From positions 21,555,527-21,619,526 of the forward strand of contig NC_049985.1 of NCBI RefSeq assembly GCF_000003815.2: a DNA stretch of 64,000 nucleotides, given 5' to 3'. Source of the DNA: Branchiostoma floridae (Eukaryota; Chordata; Leptocardii; Amphioxiformes; Branchiostomatidae). Under the pieces are notes generated by a model. The model ran no database searches, had not been told where the DNA came from, and worked only from the letters and a program-made list of their open reading frames with translations. The position numbers and the translations under genes are program-made. Positions 45,301-55,621 of the stretch are shown piece after piece; within the stretch, counting starts at the first letter, position 1, and each line of letters opens with the position of its first letter.

Positions 45301-46152
45301 CTGAATCTCATATATCAATCAGACGCCCTTAGAAATCAGAATGTAACACCAGAGCAGTCTATTATTTCTTACGAGATTCCCGATCTAGAACATGTACTAC
45401 TTAACTACTGTAAGATATTACTTAGCGTTCCTAGAAGTTCTGTGAATGCCGCCGTACTGGGCGAACTAGGTATGTTTCCACTGTATATAGACACCCAGAC
45501 ACAACTGATTAAATATTGGCTTCGATTACACAATATGTCTAATGATAGAATTGTTAAAAAAGCATACGACATTGCTGTTGTACAAGAATATGAATGGATT
45601 ACACATGTACAAGATATGCTATGCAGGCATGGTTTCCAAAATGTTTGGCTAAACCCTAATGTCGATGCCAAATATTTTGGAAACATGTTTAAGGAACGCC
45701 TAAAGGACACATTTCTTTCGAACTGGAGACAAAAGATAAGAAACTTTAGTAAACTGGCAACATATTCGAAAATTAAAACAACCTTCGCTCTAGAAAAATA
45801 CCTGTTATCAATTCAAAACAGATCATTTACTAATAGCATAACAAAACTAAGGATTGGAGCACACGCCTTGGAAATTGAAAAGGGTCGTCACAAAAATATA
45901 CCAGCCGAAAAGAGAATGTGTCCCATCTGCAAAGACAGTATTGAAGATGAATATCATTTCCTGATGATATGCCCTTATTACAATGAAGAAAGGAAAAAGT
46001 TATTGACAATGTATAACAACGGAACAACATTACCTAAAACAAACAGAGAAATATTCGATGTACTTCTATCATGTCCCGACTCCATATCTGTGCACCTAGG
46101 TCAATTTATATATAATGCTATGCAAAAAAGAAGTAGTGCTTTAACAATGTGA
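42358..46152 (+). CDS. LINE ORF2: APE endonuclease, reverse transcriptase, C-terminal zinc motif, 1264 aa
   Basis: The first ATG is at 42358 (MSIQKVALKF). The endonuclease domain shows FCSWNVQGG, CLQETWL, LLGDFNART and FSDHCLL. The reverse transcriptase begins near residue 600 (SNYRGIAIS), with TCFVDFRKAFDSVW near 680, GVRQGCNLSPLLFNLF near 737 and the catalytic LLWADDLVL near 779. A CPIC-x10-HFLMIC zinc-knuckle-like motif lies near 1187. These are all the parts needed for target-primed reverse transcription, with no frameshift or stop, so the copy may be competent. One variation from the usual endonuclease motif is SWN at the first block; it is common in this group. A decayed relative with the same C-terminus lies at 55622-57712. 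Confidence 0.92.
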   Translation: MSIQKVALKFCSWNVQGGLRRKCQDEEFVSSFEEYDFVCLQETWLKPGEQCRIESFNYFRNDRDVKKTAKRNSGGIVIMFKNKLTKGLTKLPSKHKDILWCKLDKIFFGLEQDLFVGCVYFSPENSSIQETKNNSLFDIVQDDICKFSNQGNVMLLGDFNARTASLQETVIEDDCLNHDFIDIKDMPHRVSYDKTTNRYGNNLIDLCTAANLSILNGRVAGDLSGKFTCHKYNGSSVVDYFIVSSEFLSKIQYLKVNDLSVFSDHCLLSCSISTNYSPYIKQVQFPTHPLPSKYIWDDDSKAKFSDTLCDPSTLIDIQNFMNKSFCNVDSAVKEFAGIITRVADKSLRKITFRNKRRKKKKSKPWYTPSCASLKHKINNLASQFSKCPWRLDIRHTYFCNLKVYKKKIKTEKRLFNERQWHKLSKLSKENPQKFWRELKLQKQDESDQQDIDNNINPEEWRTHFKNLNDLIECSKSDKDFHQHVYNVRPELVQTANKSTDAHSVNTDPVDNITDNIIHTLEKLTKNPLDFDISNEEILQGLRKLKCSKACGTDSVINEMLKNADTQLIPPLHKLFNIVLSSGYFPHEWSQSILVPIYKSGNPSNPSNYRGIAISSCVGKLFTSVLSNRLQLLLENNNILSPFQSGFRKDFRTSDNIFVLKSLIDKQLSVPGGKLYTCFVDFRKAFDSVWRNGLFFKVLSSGIGGNFFRIIQSMYSNVEYCVKTSHGLSDYFRSSCGVRQGCNLSPLLFNLFVNDLPATLTSPLCDPVILKDIPINSLLWADDLVLISQTERGLQNCLERLDKFCSTWKLSINREKTKIMIFSKNGRTYCNKRSPFQSQGQTINFTNFYTYPGVDITPSGSFHRANKQLRVKAMRASFKLKSLLASNHNPSISLALDLFNSLVKPILLYCGEILGTNAQGKELILKGIEEYPNESVRDTVSNIISPILGPGIDILKATRVGKKSDTPSTRPVLVRFRKYTDKLNLIYQSDALRNQNVTPEQSIISYEIPDLEHVLLNYCKILLSVPRSSVNAAVLGELGMFPLYIDTQTQLIKYWLRLHNMSNDRIVKKAYDIAVVQEYEWITHVQDMLCRHGFQNVWLNPNVDAKYFGNMFKERLKDTFLSNWRQKIRNFSKLATYSKIKTTFALEKYLLSIQNRSFTNSITKLRIGAHALEIEKGRHKNIPAEKRMCPICKDSIEDEYHFLMICPYYNEERKKLLTMYNNGTTLPKTNREIFDVLLSCPDSISVHLGQFIYNAMQKRSSALTM

Positions 46153-46297
46153 AATACACTATGCCGCCATATATTCTATCTTGCTAGACTAGTATACTGA
46201 TGTAAGTAGTTTGTAGTTGTTAGTTATACGTAATTTGCCATACATTGTACCTGTTGCAATCGTTGTGCAATAAACTTGACTTGACTTGACTTGAAAT

Positions 46298-48428
46298 TAT
46301 CTAATAGAGTAGGGGACCTTCCCGGTGTGAGTGGATCAAACCATTCCGGCAAAATGGGGTAGGGAATTTCCCACGCAGCCTCGTAACCCCTACTTTGCCT
46401 ATTGTACTATTGAATCAGTTAGTCGAACTTGTTCTGACTTAGGGAGAAGAGATGCCGCCACAGTGAGCATAGTTCAGTGCCTAGAAGTGATCGATGGCCT
46501 TGCACTGCGCAAAGTCGTTAAAAAAGGCCCGAAAAAAATGACTAAAAAACGGTTAAAACCAGCCGGAGTGTAACCATTTATCGAGTCGAAATAAAGGCAC
46601 AAACAAACAAACCTCTGCTTGGAGAGTACAGACCGGCTGCCCGGAGCGCAAGCGAAAAATTTTATCAGATTTTAAGAGGCCAATGTTTGGGCTAGATGAA
46701 AGTATTTTGATCAACAACCGACCCGATTTTCTGGTAATATCTGCTTGATGAATACTGGCTCTTTATGCCTTATTTGGCCATGGATAATTCCCGCCGTTTC
46801 GCCACCGTAACATCTGCTTGGAGACTATAAAACACCCACATGGAGATGTGATAAACAGAGCAGCCAGGAGTGAGATGTTTATCTTCGAAACTCAACCATG
46901 ACAGGGAAAGGTCGGAAATAGACACACGGCAGGTCCGCGGGAGAGACTCGCGTTCATTCACACGGTTCGGAGAATATATATAATAATTTTTATGTGTTGA
47001 ATTGTGTTGATCTGTTACTATTTGATCCATATTCGACTGTCGTGCCTGACAGACAGAATGACAGAAGGATGATGTGTAGTTCGGAGGGGAGAGGGGTCTT
47101 TTGAGTACAGTAATCATCAAGTTTAATAGCTTAGAAATCAAGCTGATTTATACCAAGAGAATGCGGTCCACATTGTTTAGATATTATTAAGTCAAGTTTT
47201 CTTTTCGTCGCCTTCTTATTAAGCAGAAAAGCTGGAGTCTGCCAGACAACTAAAACTAGTAAAAGACCTAAACATTCCTCTATTTTGTACCGTTTTCTTG
47301 ATATCTATCAGGGTCTAACGGGGTCTAACGTTTTTATCGGGCTTTCTATTTTGTACCCTTTTGTTGAAGCCTCGCGGCCGCGGAGCCTGACCTCTGCTTG
47401 GAGCGTGTGTGTCAGGGCGCTGTTAGGTTGCTGTAGAGATTCCTTTGAGGCATGTTGGCCCGAGAGCCGAGGGGGTGTAGCTTGAATCGATGAATTTGAA
47501 TGAATGAATTTATTGCTCAACAATCGCACAACGAAGGTACAATGCCTGACAATCAATAACAACTAATAGCTATATAGACAATAGTGCTAAGAGGCTACAT
47601 ACAAACAACAACAAAATATTATCGATAAAAGTATAGTTATGTTTGAGTAATCTGGTCTCGCATTTGGAATACATTATCACTGCGGAGGATAAGACTAGAG
47701 GAGTCGGGCTGTATAGGCCCTGGAAACAGCCTGAACACTTTTGATACACAGAGAAAGTGATGAATACCAGATGATTCAACAGCCGCATATGACACAGTGC
47801 TTATGTTACACGCAGAAACTTCCACCGACCACTTCAGTTGACCACTTCAGCTCAGGCTTTAGGCTTTATCACATAAAGATGCCGGTTGAATTGAAAGAAG
47901 TACACATAGTGCTCAGGATTTGGAGAGTCAGCCCTGGTTGTGCGCACTGATCTGCCAACCGATAGATAAATAAAATAAGCAACAAATAAGGGACTGAAAT
48001 AAACAATTCATGAAAAGCTTCTTATCTCCCAGCTACGAGAGGGAGAGAGAATCGCAAATGCACTCTACAGTCACTTTGCTTTAGACTTAGAGTAGAGTAT
48101 AGTGGTTTCAGCCGGGGCTGTTCTTCCATAATTGTACGGGATGTGTGCGTAGCCGCATGTGAGCGTTCCATGTGTGGCCATGTGTTTCTTTGTGCCGTCG
48201 CCAGCTTACCGGGAAACTCTCAAGATGCACCTAACGGTTACCGGGCAACAATAGAAATACTGGTTGATTACAGAAAGGGTCCGGAAAATGTTGCTCGGAT
48301 TATGGGCAAAAATAGGCCTCGGAATGGGTTCTTGACAAAGGGACCGAACCATCAGATAATGACAACCTGCTGCGCTCATGAACCTTCCCCGTCAGCTTTG
48401 GAATGTACTTCCCTTGAGCTAAGTTACC
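46298..48428. other. Inner left arm of the giant element
   Basis: Mirrors 52430-53680. The blocks include the GGAGAGTA MITE ends at 46611-46628 and 46811 and a LINE 3'-end fragment at 47486-47545. ORFs such as 46770-47141 have twins in the right arm only because the arms are similar; no domain is recognised. Confidence 0.55.
47486..47545 (-). mobile_element. LINE 3'-end fragment
   Basis: The reverse strand has GGCATTGTACC, CGTTGTGCGATTG and GAGCAATAAATTCATTC. This resembles the 3' UTR of the complete LINE (CATACATTGTACC, CGTTGTGCAATAAA at 46230-46275). Confidence 0.5.
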
Positions 48429-48576
48429 TACTCTCCAAGCAGAGGTTGGTGGGAAAAATCGTGACCTTTTCCTTTCATAATTCTTTTTCCAGCCTTGGTG
48501 GGAAGGCCGGTCGATAAAAAAAATTGTGAAAGGAAAAGGTCACGATTTTTCCCACCAACCTCTGCTTGGAGAGTAG
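48429..48576. mobile_element. Complete TACTCTCCAAGCAGAGG MITE, 148 bp, 7-bp target duplication
   Basis: Near-perfect hairpin: TACTCTCCAAGCAGAGGTTG and GGGAAAAATCGTGACC are mirrored at the right end. Flanked by AGTTACC at 48422-48428 and 48577-48583. Confidence 0.85.
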
Positions 48577-48583
48577 AGTTACC

Positions 48584-50366
48584 TTGGTCCTAGCGAGAAA
48601 AATCCGCTTAGGTTTAAGTCACATTTCAAAACCGGGGCCCGGTCGGGATGTTTTAAGAAAAGAAAAATTACAATGTCTACCTAGAAATATACACAAAGCA
48701 TGCCCTTGAATCTTCTTTTGACATTTTGTGTATTATGATACTTTTTATATCATTCTTTTCGCTCCCGAAAGCTGCCCGGCCGGGCCCCGGTTTGGAAATG
48801 TGAGCCTTCTGCATCGGTCGGAACTCGCTGCGAGAATGTTCGGCACCCCACGGTGGTCAAATACGGGCTCAAAATCTCCCATGTCTGGCCGAATTCGAAC
48901 CTTCTTCCATGATGTTCCATCTGACGTAATTAGAACCGAACCCGTGTTCTATTTAGGTCATCTGCGGTCATTGCAGGTAAAACCGTGCTTTCTGGCATTT
49001 TCCCCCCAACTAACTTGAATCAGGCGAAAAATATATTTTTTAACCAATATAAACAATTTTCTGGACAGTACATCTATGCTTTCACTTTGTTTGGGACCTG
49101 TAATATGTAACGAAGCTACTGGCGTTTTTGTTGGTGACCTTGAATATCATAAGTGTTGTTTACACCGGTATCAATTACACCCTCCCGCTCTCCGTGCGGC
49201 ATGACATGAGTGTAAACATCGTTTAAGATCTCCACCAAGAAGAGTCCAACTTTACTCATTGACGGCTCAAAATGACCGCAATGGTTTTCCCGAGACTTCT
49301 GTTTTCGGGATTTTTAAAAAATGCCTTAGATTTTGAATTATTGGTAATTAAGTGCCAAAAATGCCATTTTTACGCATATTTTTGACTGTAACTTTGCTTA
49401 AAATTAAAAATTAAAAAATCCCAAAAACAGAAAGTTTTATTTGCCTCTCAGATGACGAAAAATATAAAAATCGAGAATTTGCCATGGCACTTGCGGCCCA
49501 TCTTATCAAGAGTATGGTCAAATTGAAGGCCTTCCTTGAAACAGAAAACAATCGTCTTTGGAAGCATAATCGAAACAAAACAACTATCTCAGTTCAAACG
49601 GGAAGATTCAAACTATCTAAAATTGCGAATTTTATCTTATTTTGATTAAATTTTCCTTGTTATGACATCTTGTTTATTTTGAAATATTTTACGGTTAGCA
49701 AATAGTAGGCCTCTTGTAACCCGATACTCTGTCGAACTCGCATAGCAACGGGAAAGAATACCCTAGCAACCGACCGCCGTGCCCGCTCGGGCGATCCCAA
49801 GTTCATTTAGGGTCACACTTGGAACACCAAGTGGCAACCCGGACAGTAGTACCCGGGCAGTTCAGCACCGTGATATCTTGGCCTATTGCCTATGATGATG
49901 ATGGCGATTGGATACCTTCAAATAAAGTTCTAGTACATGTACACCCCTCTCCCTCGGTCCACAGATAACAAAGACACTATACGTGTCCTTTGAATCTTTT
50001 TCATCACTATGGCAAACGCAAATCCAAAATTACCAATTTTTTTTCTTCTTTTTTTGGCTGACAGAACAGTAAAACATTTCTGGTAATAATAATTTGCAAC
50101 AACGGTGGAACCGTGAAAACAAGATAAACATTACCTTTCCCCCGTTCTTGTAGAGTTTCAGTATTGATTTCGGTACAGTATTCCGGTTACATCTAGGGTA
50201 GAGTCGAGTTCTTCTGGCGCTGCAAGGAACGTCCGGTTCCAAATCTGACAGACTCCAGTTCTATCCCAGATTTATCCCAGATGCATGTTTTCCCAAGAGT
50301 TCCATCTCAAAGTCGAACTTGGGGATACAACGGTATTCATATGCCAGACACCCGAGTAAATAGAAG
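48584..50366. other. Loop of the giant element, no recognised gene
   Basis: Chance ORFs only. 49310-49500 is AT-rich with TTTTTAAAAAATGCC and AAAATTAAAAAATCCC blocks. No domain and no splice pattern I can support. Confidence 0.4.
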
Positions 50367-50423
50367 TGTAAGAAGTCAGAGGGGCGAGTAGAACAGAAAT
50401 AAACAATATATACAAACATCCCG

Positions 50424-50490
50424 ACCGACCCGGGAATCGAACCCGGGTCCTTAGGATCACAACACCAGCGGTCTAACTGATCGAGCCAAA
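50424..50490 (-). ncRNA. tRNA-like sequence with Pol III A and B boxes inside the 3' LTR
   Basis: Minus strand: TGGCTCGATCAG (A-box-like), an anticodon-arm-like segment, then a perfect T arm CCGGGTTCGATTCCCGG containing the B box GGTTCGATTCC. The acceptor stem does not pair, so it is tRNA-derived, not a functional tRNA. A second copy lies in the other LTR at 50714-50780. Confidence 0.65.
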
Positions 50491-50547
50491 AGCCTGACAG
50501 GCGTTTGGCATGGCCAGTTAGCACTACTTAAACCCCCCACTGTTACA

Positions 50548-50656
50548 CTACTCCCCCTCTTCTTCTCAAGATTCGTCCTCGAATCTCCAAGTTCGAGCAC
50601 CCTGTGGGCAGGCACATCACCGGCCTGTTATCCACCAGGGCCACGTTGGGCGCCAA
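50548..50656 (-). other. TRIM interior with PBS and polypurine tract
   Basis: PBS TGGCGCCCAACGTGG on the minus strand next to 50656; polypurine tract next to 50548. Only about 75 bp of other sequence lies between them, without coding capacity. Confidence 0.8.
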
Positions 50657-51509
50657 TGTAAGAAGTCAGAGGGGCGAGTAGAACAGAAATAAACAATATA
50701 TACAAACATCCCGACCGACCCGGGAATCGAACCCGGGTCCTTAGGATCACAACACCAGCGGTCTAACTGATCGAGCCAAAAGCCTGACAGGCGTTTGGCA
50801 TGGCCAGTTAGCACTACTTAAACCCCCCACTGTTACAGAAGACTACAAACATGGTAACGAGTTTTCATCTAGTAAACACGACCTCAGCTCTGTAAGAAAA
50901 GATCCAAAATGAGACCTGTCTGCCCCGCGCTCGGGTCCCTGAGGGACAGAAGTATGCTGCCAGCCCCTCGTTTGACCTCGTAACTACGCGGGTCAGGGAG
51001 AAGCCCCGTGCCTGCCTGTCAGATCTGTTTCCAATTAAGATTTTTTTGCTCCGAACAAAGAGTGCGCTGTCTTCGTCATTTGAAGCTCTGAGACTCGTCT
51101 TCAACTTTGATAGACTGCTATTGATGCTGTTTGGTGACTTTCCTGTTTCGTTGACCGTAACTTTATAGTACTAGTCGTCAGCGCGTTTTGACTCAATATC
51201 AGCATGAATAGTTGTACTACTTGTAGGGTATAAATCCGCGAAGAAAGCCAGGAGGAACCCTACAAGTACAAGGGAAGTGGTCATGTCGGATAGCCCGGAA
51301 GTTGTCATGATGTCGGATACAGGAAAGTGGTGGTTTCTGAAGGAAAGTAAAAAGGATGCGCTGCTCCATAACGGAGCTGATCTAGGAACCATCCAGAACA
51401 TCGGCGTACCTAGTTGTGTCGGCTATCTGAAGGTTAGTACGATTATGGTCATGATATTTTCAATGATTTGTTTAGAGTGGTCAGGCGTGGTACCAGCCTG
51501 GAAGTGTGG

Positions 51510-51718
51510 TACTCTCCAAACAGAGGTTAGGCGGCGGCTGTTTTTTTTAATCGTTTTTAGTCGTTTTTATCTGGCTTTCTATTTTATATTGAATCTTGTA
51601 TTGCCAAAACCTAACTGGCTGGCGGACTTCAAGAAACAATGCAAAATAGAAAGCCCGATAAAAACGATTAAAAAAACGTAAAACAAAACATCCGGAGCCT
51701 AACCTCTGCTTGGAGAGG
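51510..51718. mobile_element. Complete TACTCTCCAAGCAGAGG MITE, 209 bp, 7-bp target duplication
   Basis: Long inverted repeats (CTCTCCAAACAGAGGTTAGG, AATCGTTTTTA and GGCTTTCTATTTTAT mirrored). Flanked by AGTGTGG at 51503-51509 and 51719-51725. Reference copy for the half elements near units 2, 3 and 5. Confidence 0.85.
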
Positions 51719-51725
51719 AGTGTGG

Positions 51726-52429
51726 CAGAACAATGTAGTCCAGACTAGAGATAGTTTCCCAAACGTCAGTACTGCTAAAGGGCCACCAAAGGAATTCTAT
51801 AATGGCTTGAACTGGAGCCAAAGCCCAGGCTATACATATCTACTCTGCAACATTCGCCCTCAGTTGTACCCAAATGTGCACGATAGATATGATATAGATC
51901 GGGGTTGGGCACCCGGACTACAACTCGAGAACTTTGAACATGTGTAGACAAATGACTATGTTGAACACGACAGTAATCACGGGAAAATCAGGTCCTAACA
52001 GTCGTTCATTTTTTATTTTTTTTGCATGTTCGTGCTCCTAAAACTAGTTTAGTCGCTAATTATCTAATGTTATGGCGTTTTCCCGGGAGAAACTGACTAG
52101 TAATTTCAGACCCACAGCGCGGGGAAGGCACAAACGCCCCCCTGTCTGACCTCTGATTATACCCCGCGGCCGGCTGGGGAGGGGGCATGTTTTTCTCTCG
52201 CCGAATCCACCATTGCCTGTATGTGTGCTACAAACCCGCCATCCAGGCTATCATTTATGACTATTCAAGACCATTCATCTCCGTTAACCCTTCCAGTGTC
52301 GGAAATGGAATACCCAGCCTTCTAGGATCCTTCATATTCTTTTTCTTTGTGTAGATATCGAATAATAGATTACCCTTAGTACTCACTTATTAATAGTTCA
52401 AATTATTATGAGAAACCTGAAATGTGTGT
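51726..52429. other. Loop segment with no recognised feature
   Basis: One 75-codon ORF (51720-51947) has no recognisable motif. The rest holds nothing I can support. Confidence 0.4.
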
Positions 52430-55400
52430 AGTTTTCCTTTATTTGCTTATTTATCTATCGGCTTGGCTGTTAGGTACGCCTACCTGGGATGTCCCCACTG
52501 TGGGATGTCCCCAAAGCCTGCTTTGAACCGGCGGAGAACTGAAGTGATCGGTGAAACCTGATCCTTGTAATAGATTCACTTGGTCATAGGCGGCTGTTGG
52601 ATCATCTGGTGTTCATCACTTTGCGTATCAAACATGCAAGGCTGTTTCCAGGGCCTATACAGCCCTACTCCTCTAGCCTGAGAACCACCCTGACCCTAGT
52701 GGCCACTCAGGCCTAGTGGCTCCGACCGCGAGACATCAACAAAACGGTACAAAATAGAAAGCCCGATATAAACTTTTAAAAATCGTCAAAAACAGAGCCA
52801 GGGGTCATTTTTCATAAATGTGGACCGCATTCTGTATATATTCGTATTCAACAGCGCTAACTAGGTTATGACATGAATACTAGACAAGGCCTCCGCCCTG
52901 CAAATTAACTACGCATTGTTTCTGTCAGGCCGTGGAATATGGCCTCAATCAAGTAGATCCATGTACAGCAATTCAACACAGAAAAGTCATTATTCTCCGA
53001 ACTGTGTAAATGGACGCGAGTCTCTCCCGCGGACCTGCCGTGTGTCTATTTCCGACCTTTCCCTGTCATGGTTGAGTTTCGAAGATAAACATCTCACTCC
53101 TGGCTGCTCTGTTTATCACATCTCCATGTGGGTGTTTTATAGTCTCCAAGCAGATGTTACGGTGGCGAAACGGCGGGAATTATCCATGGCCAAATAAGGC
53201 ATACAGAGCCAGTATTCATCAAGCAGATATTACCAGAAAATCGGGTCGGTTGTTGATCAAAATACTTTCATCTAGCCCAAACATTGGCCTCTTAAAATCT
53301 GATAAAATTTTTCGCTTGCGCTCCGGGCAGCCGGTCTGTACTCTCCAAGCAGAGGTTTGTTTGTTTGTGTCTTTATTTCGACTCGATAAATGGTTAGACT
53401 CCGGCTGGTTTTAACCGTTTTTTAGTCATTTTTTTCGGGCCTTTTTTAACGACTTTGCGCAGTGCAAGGCCATCGATCACTTCTAGGCACTGAACTATGC
53501 TCACTGTGGCGGCATCTCTTCTCCCTAAGTCAGAACAAGTTCGACTAACTGATTCAATAGTGCAATAGGCAAAGTAGGGGTTACGAGGCTGCTTGGGAAA
53601 TTCCCTACCCCATTATGCCGGAATGGTTTGATCCACTCACACCGGGAAGGTCCCCTACTCTATTAGATAATTGTGGCGGGTACTTTTACGTGCCCGGGGT
53701 GTGACTCTCCCCTGACACGGGGCCTCCATTTAACGTCCTATCCGAGGGACGGGATATTTCTATTTTGTATTGTTTCTTGAGGTCCGCCCGCCCAAACCCG
53801 TTTATATAGGTTTCAACTTTGCCAGTATAAAATAGAAAGCCCGATAAAAACTACTAACCTCTGCTTGGAGAGTAGTCTGTCCGCACAATGGCAAGGTTTC
53901 TCCTTCGTGACCTAAATTTACGTACTCGACAAACAGAGCTCAGCCGCAATTTCACCACCAAAATCTACGTGGAGAGTATTTTCACGGGCATTGGCGTTTA
54001 ATTAGTGCCTGGTTTATATATTTTCAGGTCGTGTTTTCGCTTCTACTACGTTCTTGTGGCCGGCGGGGTGTACCATTTCACATGTGTTTGAGTCGGGAGT
54101 CCAGTCACTGCGCATCGCTGGCTCAAAGTGAAAACCTGTTTCTTTCCCAAAAAATATACGAGAGAACTGCTAGGGTCTTCCAGTACATAAGAATGGAACA
54201 GTATTTATCCACGTTCCGTATTACCTTCTGTAACCCATGATCTACGTAGTACATGTGTTATTTGTGAAGGTTGCAAAACAAAACATTAGCAGAAGCAAAA
54301 GCTTACGTTGGTATAGCCAAGGTACAGCAGAGTTATTTTATATAGAGAGGAAGTGAACCTCAGATTTGTGAGGTCGACATTAATTGTCCAGAAGGGAGTT
54401 GGTTTTGTAATTTCCAAACAGATTCCTAAAACGAAATCGCACGTTCGTCTGTCAAACAAATTGGCACTGCCACGCGAAACGGTAAGCTTCGAGCAGACGT
54501 GGAAAGGCGAGACCTTAAGAAAAACGTTTTCAAGCTCCCTTACCGCCGGCCACTGTATGCTGAATATGTGAGTTTCAAATGATAGAAGGATGGCGATTGG
54601 CATAGCAAACCTGAAATCGGGGAGTTTGAAAAGTTACGGTTTGGCTTTTTCATATTCGCTTCCAAATTACTAGTACCCACTGGCCTGCCCATGTTAGAAA
54701 TAAGGACAAACAAAACCATTGTCATCTCTTAGCAGGTAACTTCCTTATACTATGGTCACATTCAAAATAAGCACCCGGTAGATCAGTTTTCGGGAACGAT
54801 AAATATGTTATGACGACAACCAAACATGTAACCGCAAATAGGGGGTTGAATAGTATAAAGGATGACGGGAGAACGCCCCGACAGGGCCTTTCACTTTTAG
54901 ATTTATTATTTACCAGGCGCAGAAAAGGGGCGCAACTCACTCTGCGCAAATCACGCCATTTGTGTTACTCTCCACTCTTCGCCAGTGTAATATTTCCGAC
55001 TACTTCTATATCTGCTTAGAGAGTGTATCTGTGTCAGTGTGTGTCTGTTTATGTTTACGGATATTTGTGGCCAGCATAACTTTGAACCTTTAAATGGATT
55101 GTAATGACATTTGGTATGTGGGTATTTGTTATTTCGACGGTCAATGTCAACTTTGTTAACGTTTCGTTTGGCCATCTGAGCACTCCTCTGTGGTTGCCTC
55201 GTTATTATGTTGATGACGTTATTTCAAAATCACTGTGCCTGCATTGGAGGACGTACGTCTAAGTATTGCTCACTCCCTTATCGTCTACGATTTGCAAACA
55301 AAGTTTTCCTTTCCTTTCTATTCCTTTTTTTTTACACAAAACGGACTCTTGTTTAGTTATTAAAAGGTTACCGTGTAAACAAAACAACGTGCATTATCTC

Positions 55401-55621
55401 GCAGGTACGACCTAACGACATGCCAAACAACATGCTGACGCACCAAACCAATTGTGAAATACATGTGCTTCGAAAATTTTAAAAATCGGTGAAAGTATGC
55501 TAAGATTAGGTTCAACAAATATCATGCGGTTAGCCGTTGACTGTATTTTCAAAAGCACATTACTCCAGTAGCAGTACTGCAAACACACTTTTCTTTGCAT
55601 TGCCTTTTTTCAGTATAAACC

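Larger units (their letters stand above)
39753..46294 (+). mobile_element. Full-length LINE, 6.5 kb, nested in the left arm
   Basis: The uninterrupted site is preserved in the right arm (CGCCACAATTATCTAAT, reverse complement near 53670). Here it is split with a 3-bp AAT repeat at 39750-39752 and 46295-46297. The element has two complete ORFs, a 5' region of about 170 bp and a 3' end with AATAAACTTGACTTGACTTG, so a short TTGAC repeat replaces a poly(A) tail. An esterase-bearing ORF1 and an APE-type ORF2 place it in the CR1/L2/Crack group broadly; the exact clade is unresolved. Confidence 0.88.
50367..50837 (-). mobile_element. TRIM: miniature LTR retrotransposon with a tRNA-like sequence in each LTR, 471 bp
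   Basis: Two 181-bp direct repeats that look identical (50367-50547 and 50657-50837), each TGT...ACA, surround a 109-bp interior. On the minus strand the 5' LTR is followed, after one T, by TGGCGCCCAACGTGG. This matches the first 15 bases of a primer-binding site for metazoan tRNA-Lys(CTT). The interior ends in the polypurine tract AGAAGAAGAGGGGGAGTAG right before the 3' LTR. GAAG flanks both sides as a 4-bp target duplication. No protein is encoded, so it depends on an autonomous partner. Identical LTRs point to a recent insertion. Confidence 0.88.

Noticed and set aside
50424-50490. True tRNA gene
   Set aside because: The A and B boxes and T arm are good, but the acceptor stem does not pair and the unit is duplicated exactly with the LTRs.
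50261-50524. Reverse ORF over the TRIM LTR
   Set aside because: Translation of the tRNA-like and LTR sequence; repeated in the second LTR; no protein family.
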